Assembly: GCA_005502915.1 (NCBI GenBank)
Contig: SCMT01000006.1
Coordinates: 120,648-184,647, forward strand
DNA from: Lysobacteraceae bacterium 2PB
GTDB taxonomy: Bacteria; Pseudomonadota; Gammaproteobacteria; Xanthomonadales; Xanthomonadaceae
Direction: 5' to 3'
Length of the DNA: 64,000 bases
Shown: piece by piece, positions 8,913 to 17,904 of the stretch
How the letters are laid out: each line of letters begins with the position of its first letter
Position numbering within the stretch: position 1 is the first letter of the stretch
Position numbers and translations under genes: made by a program
Notes under the pieces: generated by a model
Told to the model about the DNA's origin: nothing
The model's input: only the letters and a program-made list of their open reading frames with translations
Databases searched by the model: none

Positions 8913-9959
8913 TCACTGCGCCAGTGGGGCGGTGGCGTCGAAGAGCGAACCGGGCAGGGGATCGAGCCTGGCTTCCAGGGTCATGCCGTCGATGACGGGG
9001 CCGCCGATCCAGACGTACTTCTCCGAGGATCCGGTGTTGTAGTTGATCAGGCCCATCGACAGGCTCGCGACCCACTGGTCGTGGAGCGTGCGCTGGAACA
9101 GCACACGGCCGTTCGCATCGGTCATTTCGACGATGGTGTCGACGGTCGACGGCAGCACCCATGCATCCCGGCCTGTGGCGGAGGCGAGGGAGGCGCCGTG
9201 CAGCTCGTCGCGCGGCGGCCCGGGGATCACCGGCGGCAGCGAGTACGCCGGCAGCAGCGGGCGCGTCCGCTGGTACCAGCGCATCGACAGCCCGGTGCCG
9301 CCCGGCCCCATCGGCAGCGTGGCGACCACGGGGCTGACCGTTCGCGATGTGGCGGACCCCGGAGGGCGGATATGCGGCAGGCGCTCCGATTCGAGCAGCG
9401 CCAGCTGCGCCGTGCCGTCGGCGCGCATGCGCTTGCGCAGTCGGTACAGCGTGCGGTTGGTCTCCAGCGAACCATCGTCCACGACATCGGCGCGGCGCAG
9501 TTCGAGCTCGGCCAGGTCGAACCAGTCGGCTGCGGCCGCCAGCGGCGCGGCATCGACGCTGAACGACAGCGTGTAGACCAGCACCATGCCCGGATCGGAG
9601 AGACGCAGGTCGGGCAGGCCGATCGTGCCGAAGCCGCCGTCCGGCGCCAGCGTCGGGAGCGCGTTGAGGGCGTCGCGCCCGGCATGGTCGCTCAGCACGG
9701 GCAGGCGATCGGTCCTGCGGCATTTCCCGGAGTGGATGATGTCGCTCCCCAGCGAGCCGGGCGGAGCGATGCTGTCGAGGATCTGCGGGTGTCCCTGCAG
9801 GGTGAACGCCGCGGAAAACCACGGCGCCATCGTGCGCTGGACGCGGGCCGGGCCATCGATCGGCGTCAGGTCGACGGGAAACTGCGGACAGGGCGGGAAG
9901 GCGAGGGCGGCCGGTGCGCACCCGAGGGACAGGACGAGGAGCAGGGGGATCTTGTGCAT
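8913..9959 (-). CDS. Exported protein of unknown function, 348 aa
   Basis: The start at 9959 follows an AAGGAA ribosome site, and the protein begins with a signal peptide (MHKIPLLLVLSLGCAPAALA). The mature chain has segments such as GFGTIGLPDLRLSD and SSEKYVWIGGPVIDGMTL typical of a secreted beta-sandwich protein, but no motif that I can assign. Several Cys residues (PPCPQF near the N-terminus, KCRRTD later) could form disulfides. It sits between another exported protein and the sigma factor/kinase pair; all four are on the minus strand, so regulation by the sigma factor is possible but is not shown by the sequence. Confidence 0.6.
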   Translation of the reverse strand: MHKIPLLLVLSLGCAPAALAFPPCPQFPVDLTPIDGPARVQRTMAPWFSAAFTLQGHPQILDSIAPPGSLGSDIIHSGKCRRTDRLPVLSDHAGRDALNALPTLAPDGGFGTIGLPDLRLSDPGMVLVYTLSFSVDAAPLAAAADWFDLAELELRRADVVDDGSLETNRTLYRLRKRMRADGTAQLALLESERLPHIRPPGSATSRTVSPVVATLPMGPGGTGLSMRWYQRTRPLLPAYSLPPVIPGPPRDELHGASLASATGRDAWVLPSTVDTIVEMTDANGRVLFQRTLHDQWVASLSMGLINYNTGSSEKYVWIGGPVIDGMTLEARLDPLPGSLFDATAPLAQ

Positions 9960-10070
9960 GGGCGTTCCTTCAGGACGGTACTGATCCACGAGCGCGATGC
10001 CGTGGCGAACAGGATCATGGCAGGAGAGCGGATCGCGCCTTGCGACGGTCGCGGGTGCGCGGTGAGAGGG

Positions 10071-12629
10071 TCACAGCCGGGCCGCGCGCATCGCCACCTG
10101 TGCCGCCAGGCGCGGAGGCAGCGGCTTGCCGGCCCGCAGCCAGGGCGCGCTGGCCGCAGCGAGTTCGTCCCGCGCCCGCGCATGCTCGCCCAGCGCCATC
10201 GCAGCATCGGACAACTGCAGGCGCAGGGCCGCCAGGCGTTCGGCATCCGTCAGGTCCTCGCTTGCGTCCGGCGGATTCGCCAGCGCCTCCAGGCACGCCC
10301 GATGTCGCCCAAGGCCATTGAGGGTTTCCGCCCACGCCAGTTCGAAACTCAGTACATCGGCATGCGCGCGCCCGACCGCGCGGCGCCCGATCTCCACCGC
10401 ACGCGCGAAGTGCGGCTCGGCCAGCGCGATGCGCGCGCGCAGGCTCGACTGGTACGTGCCCATGTTGTACTCGGCGTAGGCGCGGTCGATCGATGCGGGA
10501 TCGAACCGGGCGACCTGGATCGCATGCGCCCGGGCCATGAGGATGTCCTGTTCGCGCGGATCGTCGATCGCGCCCACGCGATACTCGTAGGCCTTCGCCG
10601 CCTCCAGCGAGTCCGGGCCGTACAGGCGAACCGCCGCATCCTGCAGCCGCGCGGTTGCCCGGCGCTGCGCAGCGCGCGCATCCGGGCGTTCGCGCGAGAC
10701 GCGCAGGACCAGGCGCAAGGCCCTGATCTGCAGCGCGGGCGGATGGGCGTCGAGCGGCTCGCGTTCCAGCGCGTCGCTGATCCGCCGCGCATCGTCCACC
10801 CGGCCCGCGCTGAGCAGCGCATTGCCCAGGTCGATCCGCAGGCGCAGCGACTGCGCCGACGGCAGTGCGGCACCGTGCGCGCGGAATGCCTCCTCCAGGG
10901 TGCGCGCCGCTTCGTCGAAGCGGGAGCGTCGCGCCAGCAGGCGCTCGCGCAGGCGGGCGGCCTCCACGCGTCGCGCAGGCGTGTCCGCGAGCCCCTCGAG
11001 CGAGCGCAGTGCGGCATCCAGCGCCGGACCATCGGTGCCGAGGCGGATGCGATGTTCCAGCGCCAGGCGTCGCGCACGCCAGCGCGCCGAGGCGTCGCTG
11101 CGCCCGAGCGACGCGATCGCGGGCGCGTGTTCGCGCAGCAGCGCTTCGCTGTCGCGCGCCAGTCCCATGCTGGCGTAGCTTTCGGCCAGCAGCAGCGCCA
11201 GCTCGGCCTGCACGTCCCGCTCTGCATCGAGGCGCGCGAGCCGGTGTCGTCCGCGCTCGACGAGTTCGCGCGCCAGCAGATGGTCGCCCGAACTCCGGCC
11301 GGGGTCTGCTTCCTCGAACGTCTCGCGGACGAAGCCGGCCACCGTCCGTGCGCGGTCGCGGTCGATCTCGGACTGCCGGCGCGCGGCCTCGGCGGCATCG
11401 CGCTCCGTGCGCAGTTCCGTGGCCTGCCACAGGGTCACGCCCAGCGCGATCAGCAGGCCCGCGAACGCGGTCGTCGCCAGGGCGACGGTCAGCCGGTGCC
11501 GCTGCAGGAACTTGCGTGTGCGGTACATCCGGTCGCCGCGCGCGATCGAGATCGGGTGGCCGCCGAGCCAGGCGCGCAGGTCGCGGGCGAGCTCGCCGAC
11601 TTCGGCGTAGCGCTCGGCGGCGTCCTTGCGCAGGCACTGCGCGACGATCGCATCGAGGTCGCCGCGCAGCGCGGTGGCGGGCACCGGCGCGCGTCCGGGC
11701 GTCGCGCCCGCAATCACGTCGCTCATGCGCGGCGGCACCAGCTCCAGGATCGCGCGCTGCAGCTCCACCGGCGAACGCTTCGGCTGCTCGAAGGGCAGCT
11801 GGCCGCAGAGCAGCTGGTGCAGCAGCGCGCCGAGCGCGTAGACATCCGCGCCGACCGCGACCCGCTCGCCGCGCACCTGCTCGGGCGCGGCGGTCATCGG
11901 CGAGAAGAACGCATCCTGCGCCAGGGTCTGGCCGTCGCCGTTCGGCACCAGCGAGCGCGCGATGCCGAAATCCAGCAGCTTCAGGTGGCCGCTGTCGTCC
12001 ACCAGCACGTTGCTGTCCTTGAGGTCGCGATGCACCACGAGGTTGCGATGCGCGTACTGCACGGCGTCGCACAGCTGCAGGAACAGCGCGATCCGTTCGC
12101 GCAGGCCGGCATTGCGCTGCGCGCACCACGCGCAGAGCGTGTCGCCGGGCACGTACTCCATCGCCAGCCACGGCGTGCCGTCGGGCAGTTCGCCGCCGTC
12201 GAGGATGGTGCAGATGTTGGGATGGCGCAGCTGCGCCAGCAGCGCGCGTTCGCGCGCGAAACGCTCGCGGCCGGCGTCGTCGCCGACGAAGCGCGGCATG
12301 AGCTTGATGGCGACGCGCTGCGCGAAGCCGCTGCATCGTTCGGCCAGGTAGACCACGCCCATGCCGCCGCGGCCGATGCGCTCGACCAGGCGGAACGCGC
12401 CGATGTCGCTGATCCCGTCCACCGGGTCGGGCAGTTCCTGCGGCCGCACGCTGCGCGCGGTGTGCGCGCCGTAGGCATCGTCGATGGCCAGCAGCCTGCG
12501 CAGCCGCGCCGCGATCGCCGGTTCCCGCTCGGCCAGTTCCGCAAGCGCGCGCGCCTGCGCGTCGGGCGTCAGTTCGCAGAGGTCTTCGAACAGCTGGCCT
12601 TCGTCGATGCAGCGTCCCTGCTCAGCCAT
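10071..12629 (-). CDS. Membrane-bound serine/threonine protein kinase with TPR-like C-terminal domain
   Basis: This is a Hanks-type kinase of 852 residues. Visible motifs are the Gly loop GRGGMG (about 87-91), the ATP-binding Lys in VAIKL (109), the catalytic HRDLKDSN, the metal-binding DFG, and an APE-type activation-segment end. A single membrane helix lies near residues 380-402 (VALATTAFAGLLIALGVTLW). Behind it is a long helical region with tandem-repeat character, rich in Ala, Arg and Leu, like TPR sensor domains. The N-terminal 75 residues resemble the extension found in kinases paired with ECF sigma factors. The gene overlaps the sigma factor gene by 8 bp and is surely co-transcribed with it. 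It probably phosphorylates a regulator, perhaps the sigma factor, in response to an outside signal. Confidence 0.9.
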   Translation of the reverse strand: MAEQGRCIDEGQLFEDLCELTPDAQARALAELAEREPAIAARLRRLLAIDDAYGAHTARSVRPQELPDPVDGISDIGAFRLVERIGRGGMGVVYLAERCSGFAQRVAIKLMPRFVGDDAGRERFARERALLAQLRHPNICTILDGGELPDGTPWLAMEYVPGDTLCAWCAQRNAGLRERIALFLQLCDAVQYAHRNLVVHRDLKDSNVLVDDSGHLKLLDFGIARSLVPNGDGQTLAQDAFFSPMTAAPEQVRGERVAVGADVYALGALLHQLLCGQLPFEQPKRSPVELQRAILELVPPRMSDVIAGATPGRAPVPATALRGDLDAIVAQCLRKDAAERYAEVGELARDLRAWLGGHPISIARGDRMYRTRKFLQRHRLTVALATTAFAGLLIALGVTLWQATELRTERDAAEAARRQSEIDRDRARTVAGFVRETFEEADPGRSSGDHLLARELVERGRHRLARLDAERDVQAELALLLAESYASMGLARDSEALLREHAPAIASLGRSDASARWRARRLALEHRIRLGTDGPALDAALRSLEGLADTPARRVEAARLRERLLARRSRFDEAARTLEEAFRAHGAALPSAQSLRLRIDLGNALLSAGRVDDARRISDALEREPLDAHPPALQIRALRLVLRVSRERPDARAAQRRATARLQDAAVRLYGPDSLEAAKAYEYRVGAIDDPREQDILMARAHAIQVARFDPASIDRAYAEYNMGTYQSSLRARIALAEPHFARAVEIGRRAVGRAHADVLSFELAWAETLNGLGRHRACLEALANPPDASEDLTDAERLAALRLQLSDAAMALGEHARARDELAAASAPWLRAGKPLPPRLAAQVAMRAARL

Positions 12630-13212
12630 CCGCGACGGGCTCCACCCCGAAGTGATCGATCAACCAGGCGCGTGCGTAGCGGTAGTGGCGGACCACCGTC
12701 GCCCGGGACAGGTCCATCGCCTCGGCGATCTGTTCGTTGGTCAGGCCGGCGAAGAATTTCAGCTCCACCACCTGCGCGGCGGCCTCGTGCTGCTTCGACA
12801 GTTCGGTCAGCGCCGCATCCACCGCGATCCAGTCCACGGTGTCGTTCAGCGGCGCGGCGGCTTCGTGCTCGATCCGCTCCAGCTTCTCGAACGGCAGGCC
12901 GCTGCCGCGCTTCTCGGCGCTGCGCCGGCGCAGGTAGTCGACCACGATGTTGCGCACGATCCGCGCCGCCAGCGCATAGAAATGCTCGCGGTTGTTGAAG
13001 CGCCCCGGGAAGTCGTGCATCAGCGAGATCCACGCGTCCTGGGCCAGGTCCGAAGCCTGCAGCGTCAGCCCGCTGCGGCCCTGCAGCTGGTGCGCGGCCA
13101 GCCGCTCCAGGCGCGGCCACAGTTCGGCGGCCAACGCCTCCATCGCCGGCTTGTCGGCGGCCTCGCGCCGGTTGATCAGCTCGGTCAGGTTGGCGGGCGA
13201 TGCCACGGACAT
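12622..13212 (-). CDS. ECF-type RNA polymerase sigma factor partnered with a kinase
   Basis: The 196-residue protein has region 2 (LTLQASDLAQDAWISLMHD through FYALAARIVRNIVVDYLRRR) and region 4 with a helix-turn-helix (ELKFFAGLTNEQIAEAMDLSRATVVRHYRYARAWL). It belongs to the ECF subgroup usually encoded beside serine/threonine kinases rather than beside an anti-sigma factor, and no anti-sigma gene is present. The start at 13212 gives the standard length; upstream starts would add a non-conserved Arg/Ala-rich stretch. The overlap with the kinase gene supports control by phosphorylation, which is an inference from this gene pairing. Confidence 0.88.
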   Translation of the reverse strand: MSVASPANLTELINRREAADKPAMEALAAELWPRLERLAAHQLQGRSGLTLQASDLAQDAWISLMHDFPGRFNNREHFYALAARIVRNIVVDYLRRRSAEKRGSGLPFEKLERIEHEAAAPLNDTVDWIAVDAALTELSKQHEAAAQVVELKFFAGLTNEQIAEAMDLSRATVVRHYRYARAWLIDHFGVEPVADG

Positions 13213-13563
13213 GAGGAAGGACTCTGGTCGCCGCGCCTGGTCCGCATCGGCGGAAGCGCGGCAATGGCGGGACGCCCCCGTTCCCTGGAGTGCGTTCACC
13301 CAGCCAGACCGGGTGCGTCGCGATCATAGCGCGCGTCCCGGCCGGGGTTTCCCGTGCTGGTCGGCAGGGGGCAGGGCGCCGCTCGAAATGCCGGGGGCGT
13401 CCGGGGTTGCCCGGGGTGTCGGCCCGACTCGATCTGGCGCCCTGTCCTGCGCGCCGCGTCCCGCATCCCCGACCCCGCGACGGCAGCGCCGGCATCCTGC
13501 GGCTGCCGGTGTCCTTGTAGCCGTGCGCAGGATGCGCAGCGCCGAGCGGCTGCGCGGATCGGG
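13213..13563. other. Intergenic region between sigma factor and zigA
   Basis: About 350 bp without a gene that I can support. It must contain the promoter of the sigma factor/kinase operon and the end of the zigA transcript. I see no convincing -35/-10 pair and no strong hairpin. Confidence 0.3.
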
Positions 13564-14937
13564 TCAGCCGCGTGCGCCCGCGTCGGCCCGCCGCCAGGCC
13601 GGGAAGGGGTCGGGATAGTGTTGCCAGGCCAGCGGACCGGCCGCCATCTCTTCGTCGTCGAGCAGGCAGGCATCCAGGCGGGCGCGCAGGGCGTCCTCGC
13701 CAAGATCGACGCCGATGATCGCCAGTTCCTGCCGCCGGTCGCCCCAGATCGGGGTCCAAAGCGCGCGCATCGCCGCGTGTTCGGCGGGGTTGCCCACCTC
13801 GGTCGCGTCCGGCATCGGCGCGGTCCACAGTCGCGAAAGCATGCCCAGCCAGCCCCGGTCGGTCAGCGGTGCCGGCGGATTCATCGGCCACGCGGGCCAG
13901 GGGGTGTTTTCTTCCTTTGCGTCCACCCGGTGGCGCGCCGCGAACCAGAAGCCCGCCGCCTTGTGCGCGACCGAACGTCCGACCGTGGACAGTTCCCCCA
14001 CCCAGTCCATGCGCGAGGCGAGCCAGAAGAAGCCCTTGCTGCGGATCACGCCGTCCAGGCCGCCGTCTTCGATCAGGCGATGGAAGCGCTCGGGATGGAA
14101 CGGCCGGCGCTGGCGATAGGCGAAGCTGGTGATGCCGTAGGTCTCGGTTTCCGGCGCGTGCTCGCCGCGCAGTTCCTTCATCCAGCCCGGCGACAGCTGC
14201 GCGCGGGTGAAATCGAAGCGGCCGGTGTCGAGCACGGTGTCCAGCGGCAGCACGCCGTGGTCCGCTTCGACGATGCGCGCATCGCGGTTGAGCCCGCGCA
14301 CCACGGCGCGGGTGCGCGCCAGCGTGTCCGGCCCGGCGCGGTCGCCCTTGGTCAGCACGATGACATCGGCGAATTCCAGCTGCTCCAGCAGCAGGTCGAC
14401 CAGCGCGCGATCGTCGTCCTCGCCGGCGGCCTCGCCGCGTTCGCGCAGCGAGTCCGACGAGTGGAAGTCGCGCAGGAAACTGTCGGCATCGACCACCGTG
14501 ACCATGGTGTCCAGGCGCGCCACGTCCGACAGCGAGCGGCCGTCCTCGTCGCGGACCGCGAAGGTCGCCGCCACCGGCATCGGCTCGGAAATGCCGGTCG
14601 ATTCGATCAGCAGGTAGTCGAACCGTCCTTCGTCCGCGAGTCGTTGCACTTCACGGCGCAGGTCGTCGCGCAGCGTGCAGCAGATGCAGCCGTTGCTGAA
14701 TTCGACCAGCTGTTCCTCGGTACGCGACAGGGCCGCGCCGCCGTCGCGCAGCAGCGCGCCATCGATGTTGATCTCGCTCATGTCGTTGACGATCACCGCG
14801 ACCCGGCGGCCTTCGCGATTGCGCAGGACGTGGTTGAGCAGGGTGGTCTTGCCCGCGCCGAGGAAGCCGGACAAGACGGTGACGGGCAGGCGGGGATCGG
14901 CGGCCCGTGGAGCGGGCGGGGTGGTCTGGACTGGCAT
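13564..14937 (-). CDS. zigA: COG0523/CobW-family GTPase, ZigA-like zinc metallochaperone
   Basis: The 457-residue protein has the P-loop GFLGAGKTT (about residues 24-32), the family metal motif CICC ([11 protein letters not shown]), the switch/ESTG motif ([11 protein letters not shown]) and the guanine-specificity motif LTKGD. The CobW C-terminal domain begins around residue 235. The length and the C-terminal WASRMDW / FWFAARH segments fit the ZigA/YciC subgroup, which delivers zinc to client enzymes during zinc starvation. A Zur-box-like palindrome lies 25 bp upstream and is shared with the divergent TonB receptor, which strongly supports zinc-responsive repression. Confidence 0.88.
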   Translation of the reverse strand: MPVQTTPPAPRAADPRLPVTVLSGFLGAGKTTLLNHVLRNREGRRVAVIVNDMSEINIDGALLRDGGAALSRTEEQLVEFSNGCICCTLRDDLRREVQRLADEGRFDYLLIESTGISEPMPVAATFAVRDEDGRSLSDVARLDTMVTVVDADSFLRDFHSSDSLRERGEAAGEDDDRALVDLLLEQLEFADVIVLTKGDRAGPDTLARTRAVVRGLNRDARIVEADHGVLPLDTVLDTGRFDFTRAQLSPGWMKELRGEHAPETETYGITSFAYRQRRPFHPERFHRLIEDGGLDGVIRSKGFFWLASRMDWVGELSTVGRSVAHKAAGFWFAARHRVDAKEENTPWPAWPMNPPAPLTDRGWLGMLSRLWTAPMPDATEVGNPAEHAAMRALWTPIWGDRRQELAIIGVDLGEDALRARLDACLLDDEEMAAGPLAWQHYPDPFPAWRRADAGARG

Positions 14938-14962
14938 CGTCTGGGATTTCCGAATAAATTAC

Positions 14963-14975
14963 GTTATAACATAAC
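14963..14975. promoter_or_regulatory. Zur-box-like operator between zigA and the TonB receptor gene
   Basis: GTTATAACATAAC is a perfect inverted repeat (GTTAT / ATAAC around AAC) in an AT-rich island inside otherwise GC-rich DNA. It matches the known gammaproteobacterial Zur operator core, GTTATAnTATAAC, except in the centre. It lies 25 bp from the zigA start and about 145 bp from the TonB receptor start, so a single site could repress both directions when zinc is sufficient. The match is by eye. Confidence 0.8.
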
Positions 14976-15121
14976 AATTGATCGCGACCGTGTCAGGGGC
15001 ATGGCTGCGACCGAATCGACATGTGCGGCCCCGGGATGGCGCCGCTCCAGACCCCGTTCCATCGCGACGCCCGGAGCGGCGTGGCGGCGGCGCATGCCCG
15101 CACGTGCGAGGCGAGGTTCCG

Positions 15122-17161
15122 ATGACACCCAGCGTTTCCCTCCGTTCCCTGTCTGCCTGCCTGGCCTTGCTGCCCGTCGCTGCGATGGCGGCTTCGGCCG
15201 CCGCACCAGCGCAGGACGCCACCGCCCCGTCCGAGGCGGACCGGCTCGACACGGTGGTGGTGATCGGCGACCGCCGCGCGCTGGCGAGCACGCAGGGCCT
15301 GTCCGGCTCGCTGGATGCGATCACCCGCAGCGAACTGGTCAACGAGCACGTCGACGACACCAGCGAGCTGTTCAACAAGATCCCCGGCCTGTACGTGTCC
15401 CGCTTCAACCAGGGCGTGATCAATTCCGAGCTGGCGATCCGCGGTTTCGCCGGCGATGGCGAGACGCCGCACGCGGCGCTGCTGATCGACGGCATTCCCT
15501 CGAACCTGCACAACGGCTTCGGCGAGATGGACGGGCTGTTCCCGATCGGCATCGAATCGATCCGCGTGTTCAAGGGCACCAGCGATCCGACCGTGGGCCT
15601 GTTCAACATCGCCGGCAATTACCGCATCGACACCCGCGCCGAGACCGGCGTGCGCGAACTAGAGCTGAGCATCGGCAGCTTCGACACCCGCGAACTGCAG
15701 GGCTATGTCGGCATCGGCGAAGGTGCGTTCACGCAGGCCTACAGCCTCGGATACCGCGAAAGCGGCGGCTATCGCGACCATACCGACCTGCGCAAGCGCG
15801 CCGTGACCGGGCGCTGGGCCTACGCCTACGACGGAGGCAGCGTCGCGCTGGTCGCGCGCGCTTCGGACTACGCCGGCGATGCGCCGGGCTACCTCACCCG
15901 CGACGAGGCGCGCCGCACACCGCGATCGTCGGCGGCCTACGCGAACCAGGACGGCGGCGAGAAGACCACCCGCCACCTGAGCCTGCATGTCGACCAGCGC
16001 TTTGGCGCGGCGGTGTCGCTCTCGGCCAAGGCCTGGTGGCAGGATTTCGAGCGCGAGCGCTGGGTGCGCTTCTCGCAGGCGTCGGCGCTGCAGAACCGCT
16101 ACGACGACCAGCGCCAGCGCGGCGCGATGGCGTCGCTGGCCTGGGACATCGCGCCGCGATGGCGCCTGGATGCGGGCGTCGACGCGCTGTTCCAGGATGT
16201 CGTCGAACAGCGTTTCGGCACCTTCGGCCAGGTGCGTCGGCGCGATCCGGCAGCGGTGCTGCGCGATCGCGCCTACCGTTTCGACACGGTCGGCGCGTAC
16301 GCCCGCATCGGCATGCGCGACGGCGAACGCTTCGGCTGGAATCTCGCGCTGCGCGCGGATCGCATCGGCGGCGACTACGCGCAGTTCAGCGCCAGTGGCG
16401 TGCGTTCGAACCGAGACATCTATCGCTTCGGCACGATCCTGCAGCCGAAGCTCAACGCCTTCGTCGGCCTGGGCGAGCAGTGGCAGCTGTTCGCCAATGC
16501 CGGGCGCACGTTCCAGCATCCGTTCGGCGCCGAGGCCTACACCTCGGGCGATCGCGACGCGCGCGAGGTGTCGATCAACGATGGCTGGGAGCTGGGTGCG
16601 CGCTGGCGTCCCTCGGATCGACTGGAGTTCCGCCTCTCGTACTGGGAGCAGCGGGCGAAGGACGAGTTCGTGGTCGTGGACGGCACCGCGCGCAACGTCG
16701 GCCGCACTTCGCGCGAGGGCGTCGACCTGGCGTTCAACGCGTGGCTGTCCGAACGCTGGTCGCTGTGGGGCAACTACACCACCGTCGACGCGCGGCTGGT
16801 GCGTCCTGCGGACAACCGCCTCGCCTACGTCGGCAACCGCCTGCGCAGCGTGCCGCGCAGTACCGGGTCGCTGGGCCTGCGCGTGGACGCCACCGACGCG
16901 ATCAGCGCGCGCGTGCATCTGGACCACCAGGGCGATTACCCGGTCAACGAGGCCAACCTCGGCGGTCGCTACGGCGGCTTCACCCTGGTGCACGCGAACC
17001 TCGACTGGCGCGTCGGACCGGTCACCCTGGGCCTGCAGGCGACCAACCTGTTCGATCGTCGCTACGAATACGTGTTCGACCAGAGCGAGAACGGCAGCGG
17101 CACGATCCATTCCCCGGGCGACGGTCGCGCATTCGGCGTGTCCGCCCGTTACGCGTGGTGA
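15122..17161 (+). CDS. TonB-dependent outer-membrane receptor, probably zinc-related
   Basis: The protein has 679 residues. A signal peptide (to about residue 24, AMAAS) is followed by a TonB-box-like segment (DTVVVIGDR), the plug domain (residues about 45-160, with AIRGFAGDGETPHAALLIDGIPSN), and a 22-strand-type barrel ending in an aromatic residue pair before the stop (SARYAW), as outer-membrane barrels do. ATG 15122 was chosen because it opens the signal peptide. The palindrome upstream and the divergent zigA suggest repression by Zur and uptake of zinc or a zinc-binding compound. Five bp separate it from the ABC ATPase, so the four genes to 20701 look like one operon. Confidence 0.87.
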   Translation: MTPSVSLRSLSACLALLPVAAMAASAAAPAQDATAPSEADRLDTVVVIGDRRALASTQGLSGSLDAITRSELVNEHVDDTSELFNKIPGLYVSRFNQGVINSELAIRGFAGDGETPHAALLIDGIPSNLHNGFGEMDGLFPIGIESIRVFKGTSDPTVGLFNIAGNYRIDTRAETGVRELELSIGSFDTRELQGYVGIGEGAFTQAYSLGYRESGGYRDHTDLRKRAVTGRWAYAYDGGSVALVARASDYAGDAPGYLTRDEARRTPRSSAAYANQDGGEKTTRHLSLHVDQRFGAAVSLSAKAWWQDFERERWVRFSQASALQNRYDDQRQRGAMASLAWDIAPRWRLDAGVDALFQDVVEQRFGTFGQVRRRDPAAVLRDRAYRFDTVGAYARIGMRDGERFGWNLALRADRIGGDYAQFSASGVRSNRDIYRFGTILQPKLNAFVGLGEQWQLFANAGRTFQHPFGAEAYTSGDRDAREVSINDGWELGARWRPSDRLEFRLSYWEQRAKDEFVVVDGTARNVGRTSREGVDLAFNAWLSERWSLWGNYTTVDARLVRPADNRLAYVGNRLRSVPRSTGSLGLRVDATDAISARVHLDHQGDYPVNEANLGGRYGGFTLVHANLDWRVGPVTLGLQATNLFDRRYEYVFDQSENGSGTIHSPGDGRAFGVSARYAW

Positions 17162-17166
17162 GCGCC

Positions 17167-17904
17167 ATGACGCACGTCGCAACTGAACGTCTGGTGGACA
17201 TCGACGGCCTGCGCTTCGGCTACGGCGCAGCGCCCGTGCTCGACGGCATCTCGCTGCACGTCGCGCCGGGCGAGGTGTTCGCGATCCTCGGCGGCAACGG
17301 CGCGGGCAAGTCGACGCTGCTGCAGCTGATGCTCGGCCTGCTGCGTCCGCAGTCGGGTCGCGTGTCGGTGCTGGGGCACGATCCGGCGCGCGACCCGGAA
17401 CCGGTGCGCCGCGGCCTGGCCTACGTGCCGGAAAGCGCGGCGGTGTATCCGCACCTCACCGGTATCGAGAACCTGCGCTATTTCCTCGATCTGGCGGGCC
17501 TGCGCCGGGACGACGAGGCGATCGGCACGGCGCTGGCGCGCGCGGGCCTGCAGGCCTCGGCCTGGCACCGGCGCGCGGGCGGGTATTCCAAGGGCATGCG
17601 CCAGAAGCTGGTGCTCGCACTCGCAGAACTGCGCGACGTGCGCCTGGTGCTGATGGACGAGCCCGGATCCGGGCTGGACCCGGACGCGGACGCGCAGCTG
17701 GCGACGCGGATCGCGGCGATGCGCGCGGATGGTCGCGGCGTGGTGCTGGTCAGCCACGATCCGCAGGCGGTGGCCGCGCTTGCGGACCGCTTCGTGTTCC
17801 TCGCCGGCGGGCGGGTGGTGCGCAGCGGCGCAGGCACGGACTCTGCCTTGCAGGATGCGGCGAGCCTGCGTGCGTTGTATCTCCCGGCGGGGGGCGCGAC
17901 ATGA
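17167..17904 (+). CDS. ABC transporter ATP-binding protein
   Basis: A 245-residue ATPase with Walker A GGNGAGKST (near residue 42), a Q-loop region, the signature GGYSKGMRQKL (a degenerate LSGGQ, as in ABC-2 exporters such as NosF/CcmA-type ATPases), Walker B VLMDEPGSGLD and the switch His in VSHD. It starts 5 bp after the TonB receptor and overlaps the first permease gene by 4 bp (ATGA). With the two DUF3526-type permeases it should form an inner-membrane ABC-2 complex. Because the operon sits behind a Zur-like operator, the complex probably moves or processes something linked to zinc acquisition. Confidence 0.88.
   Translation: MTHVATERLVDIDGLRFGYGAAPVLDGISLHVAPGEVFAILGGNGAGKSTLLQLMLGLLRPQSGRVSVLGHDPARDPEPVRRGLAYVPESAAVYPHLTGIENLRYFLDLAGLRRDDEAIGTALARAGLQASAWHRRAGGYSKGMRQKLVLALAELRDVRLVLMDEPGSGLDPDADAQLATRIAAMRADGRGVVLVSHDPQAVAALADRFVFLAGGRVVRSGAGTDSALQDAASLRALYLPAGGAT

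Noticed and set aside
8880..12998. A very long plus-strand open frame opposite the kinase and sigma factor genes
   Set aside because: It is the antisense shadow of two well-supported minus-strand genes with all expected motifs; its own translation has no domain and an Arg/Gln-rich, biased composition.
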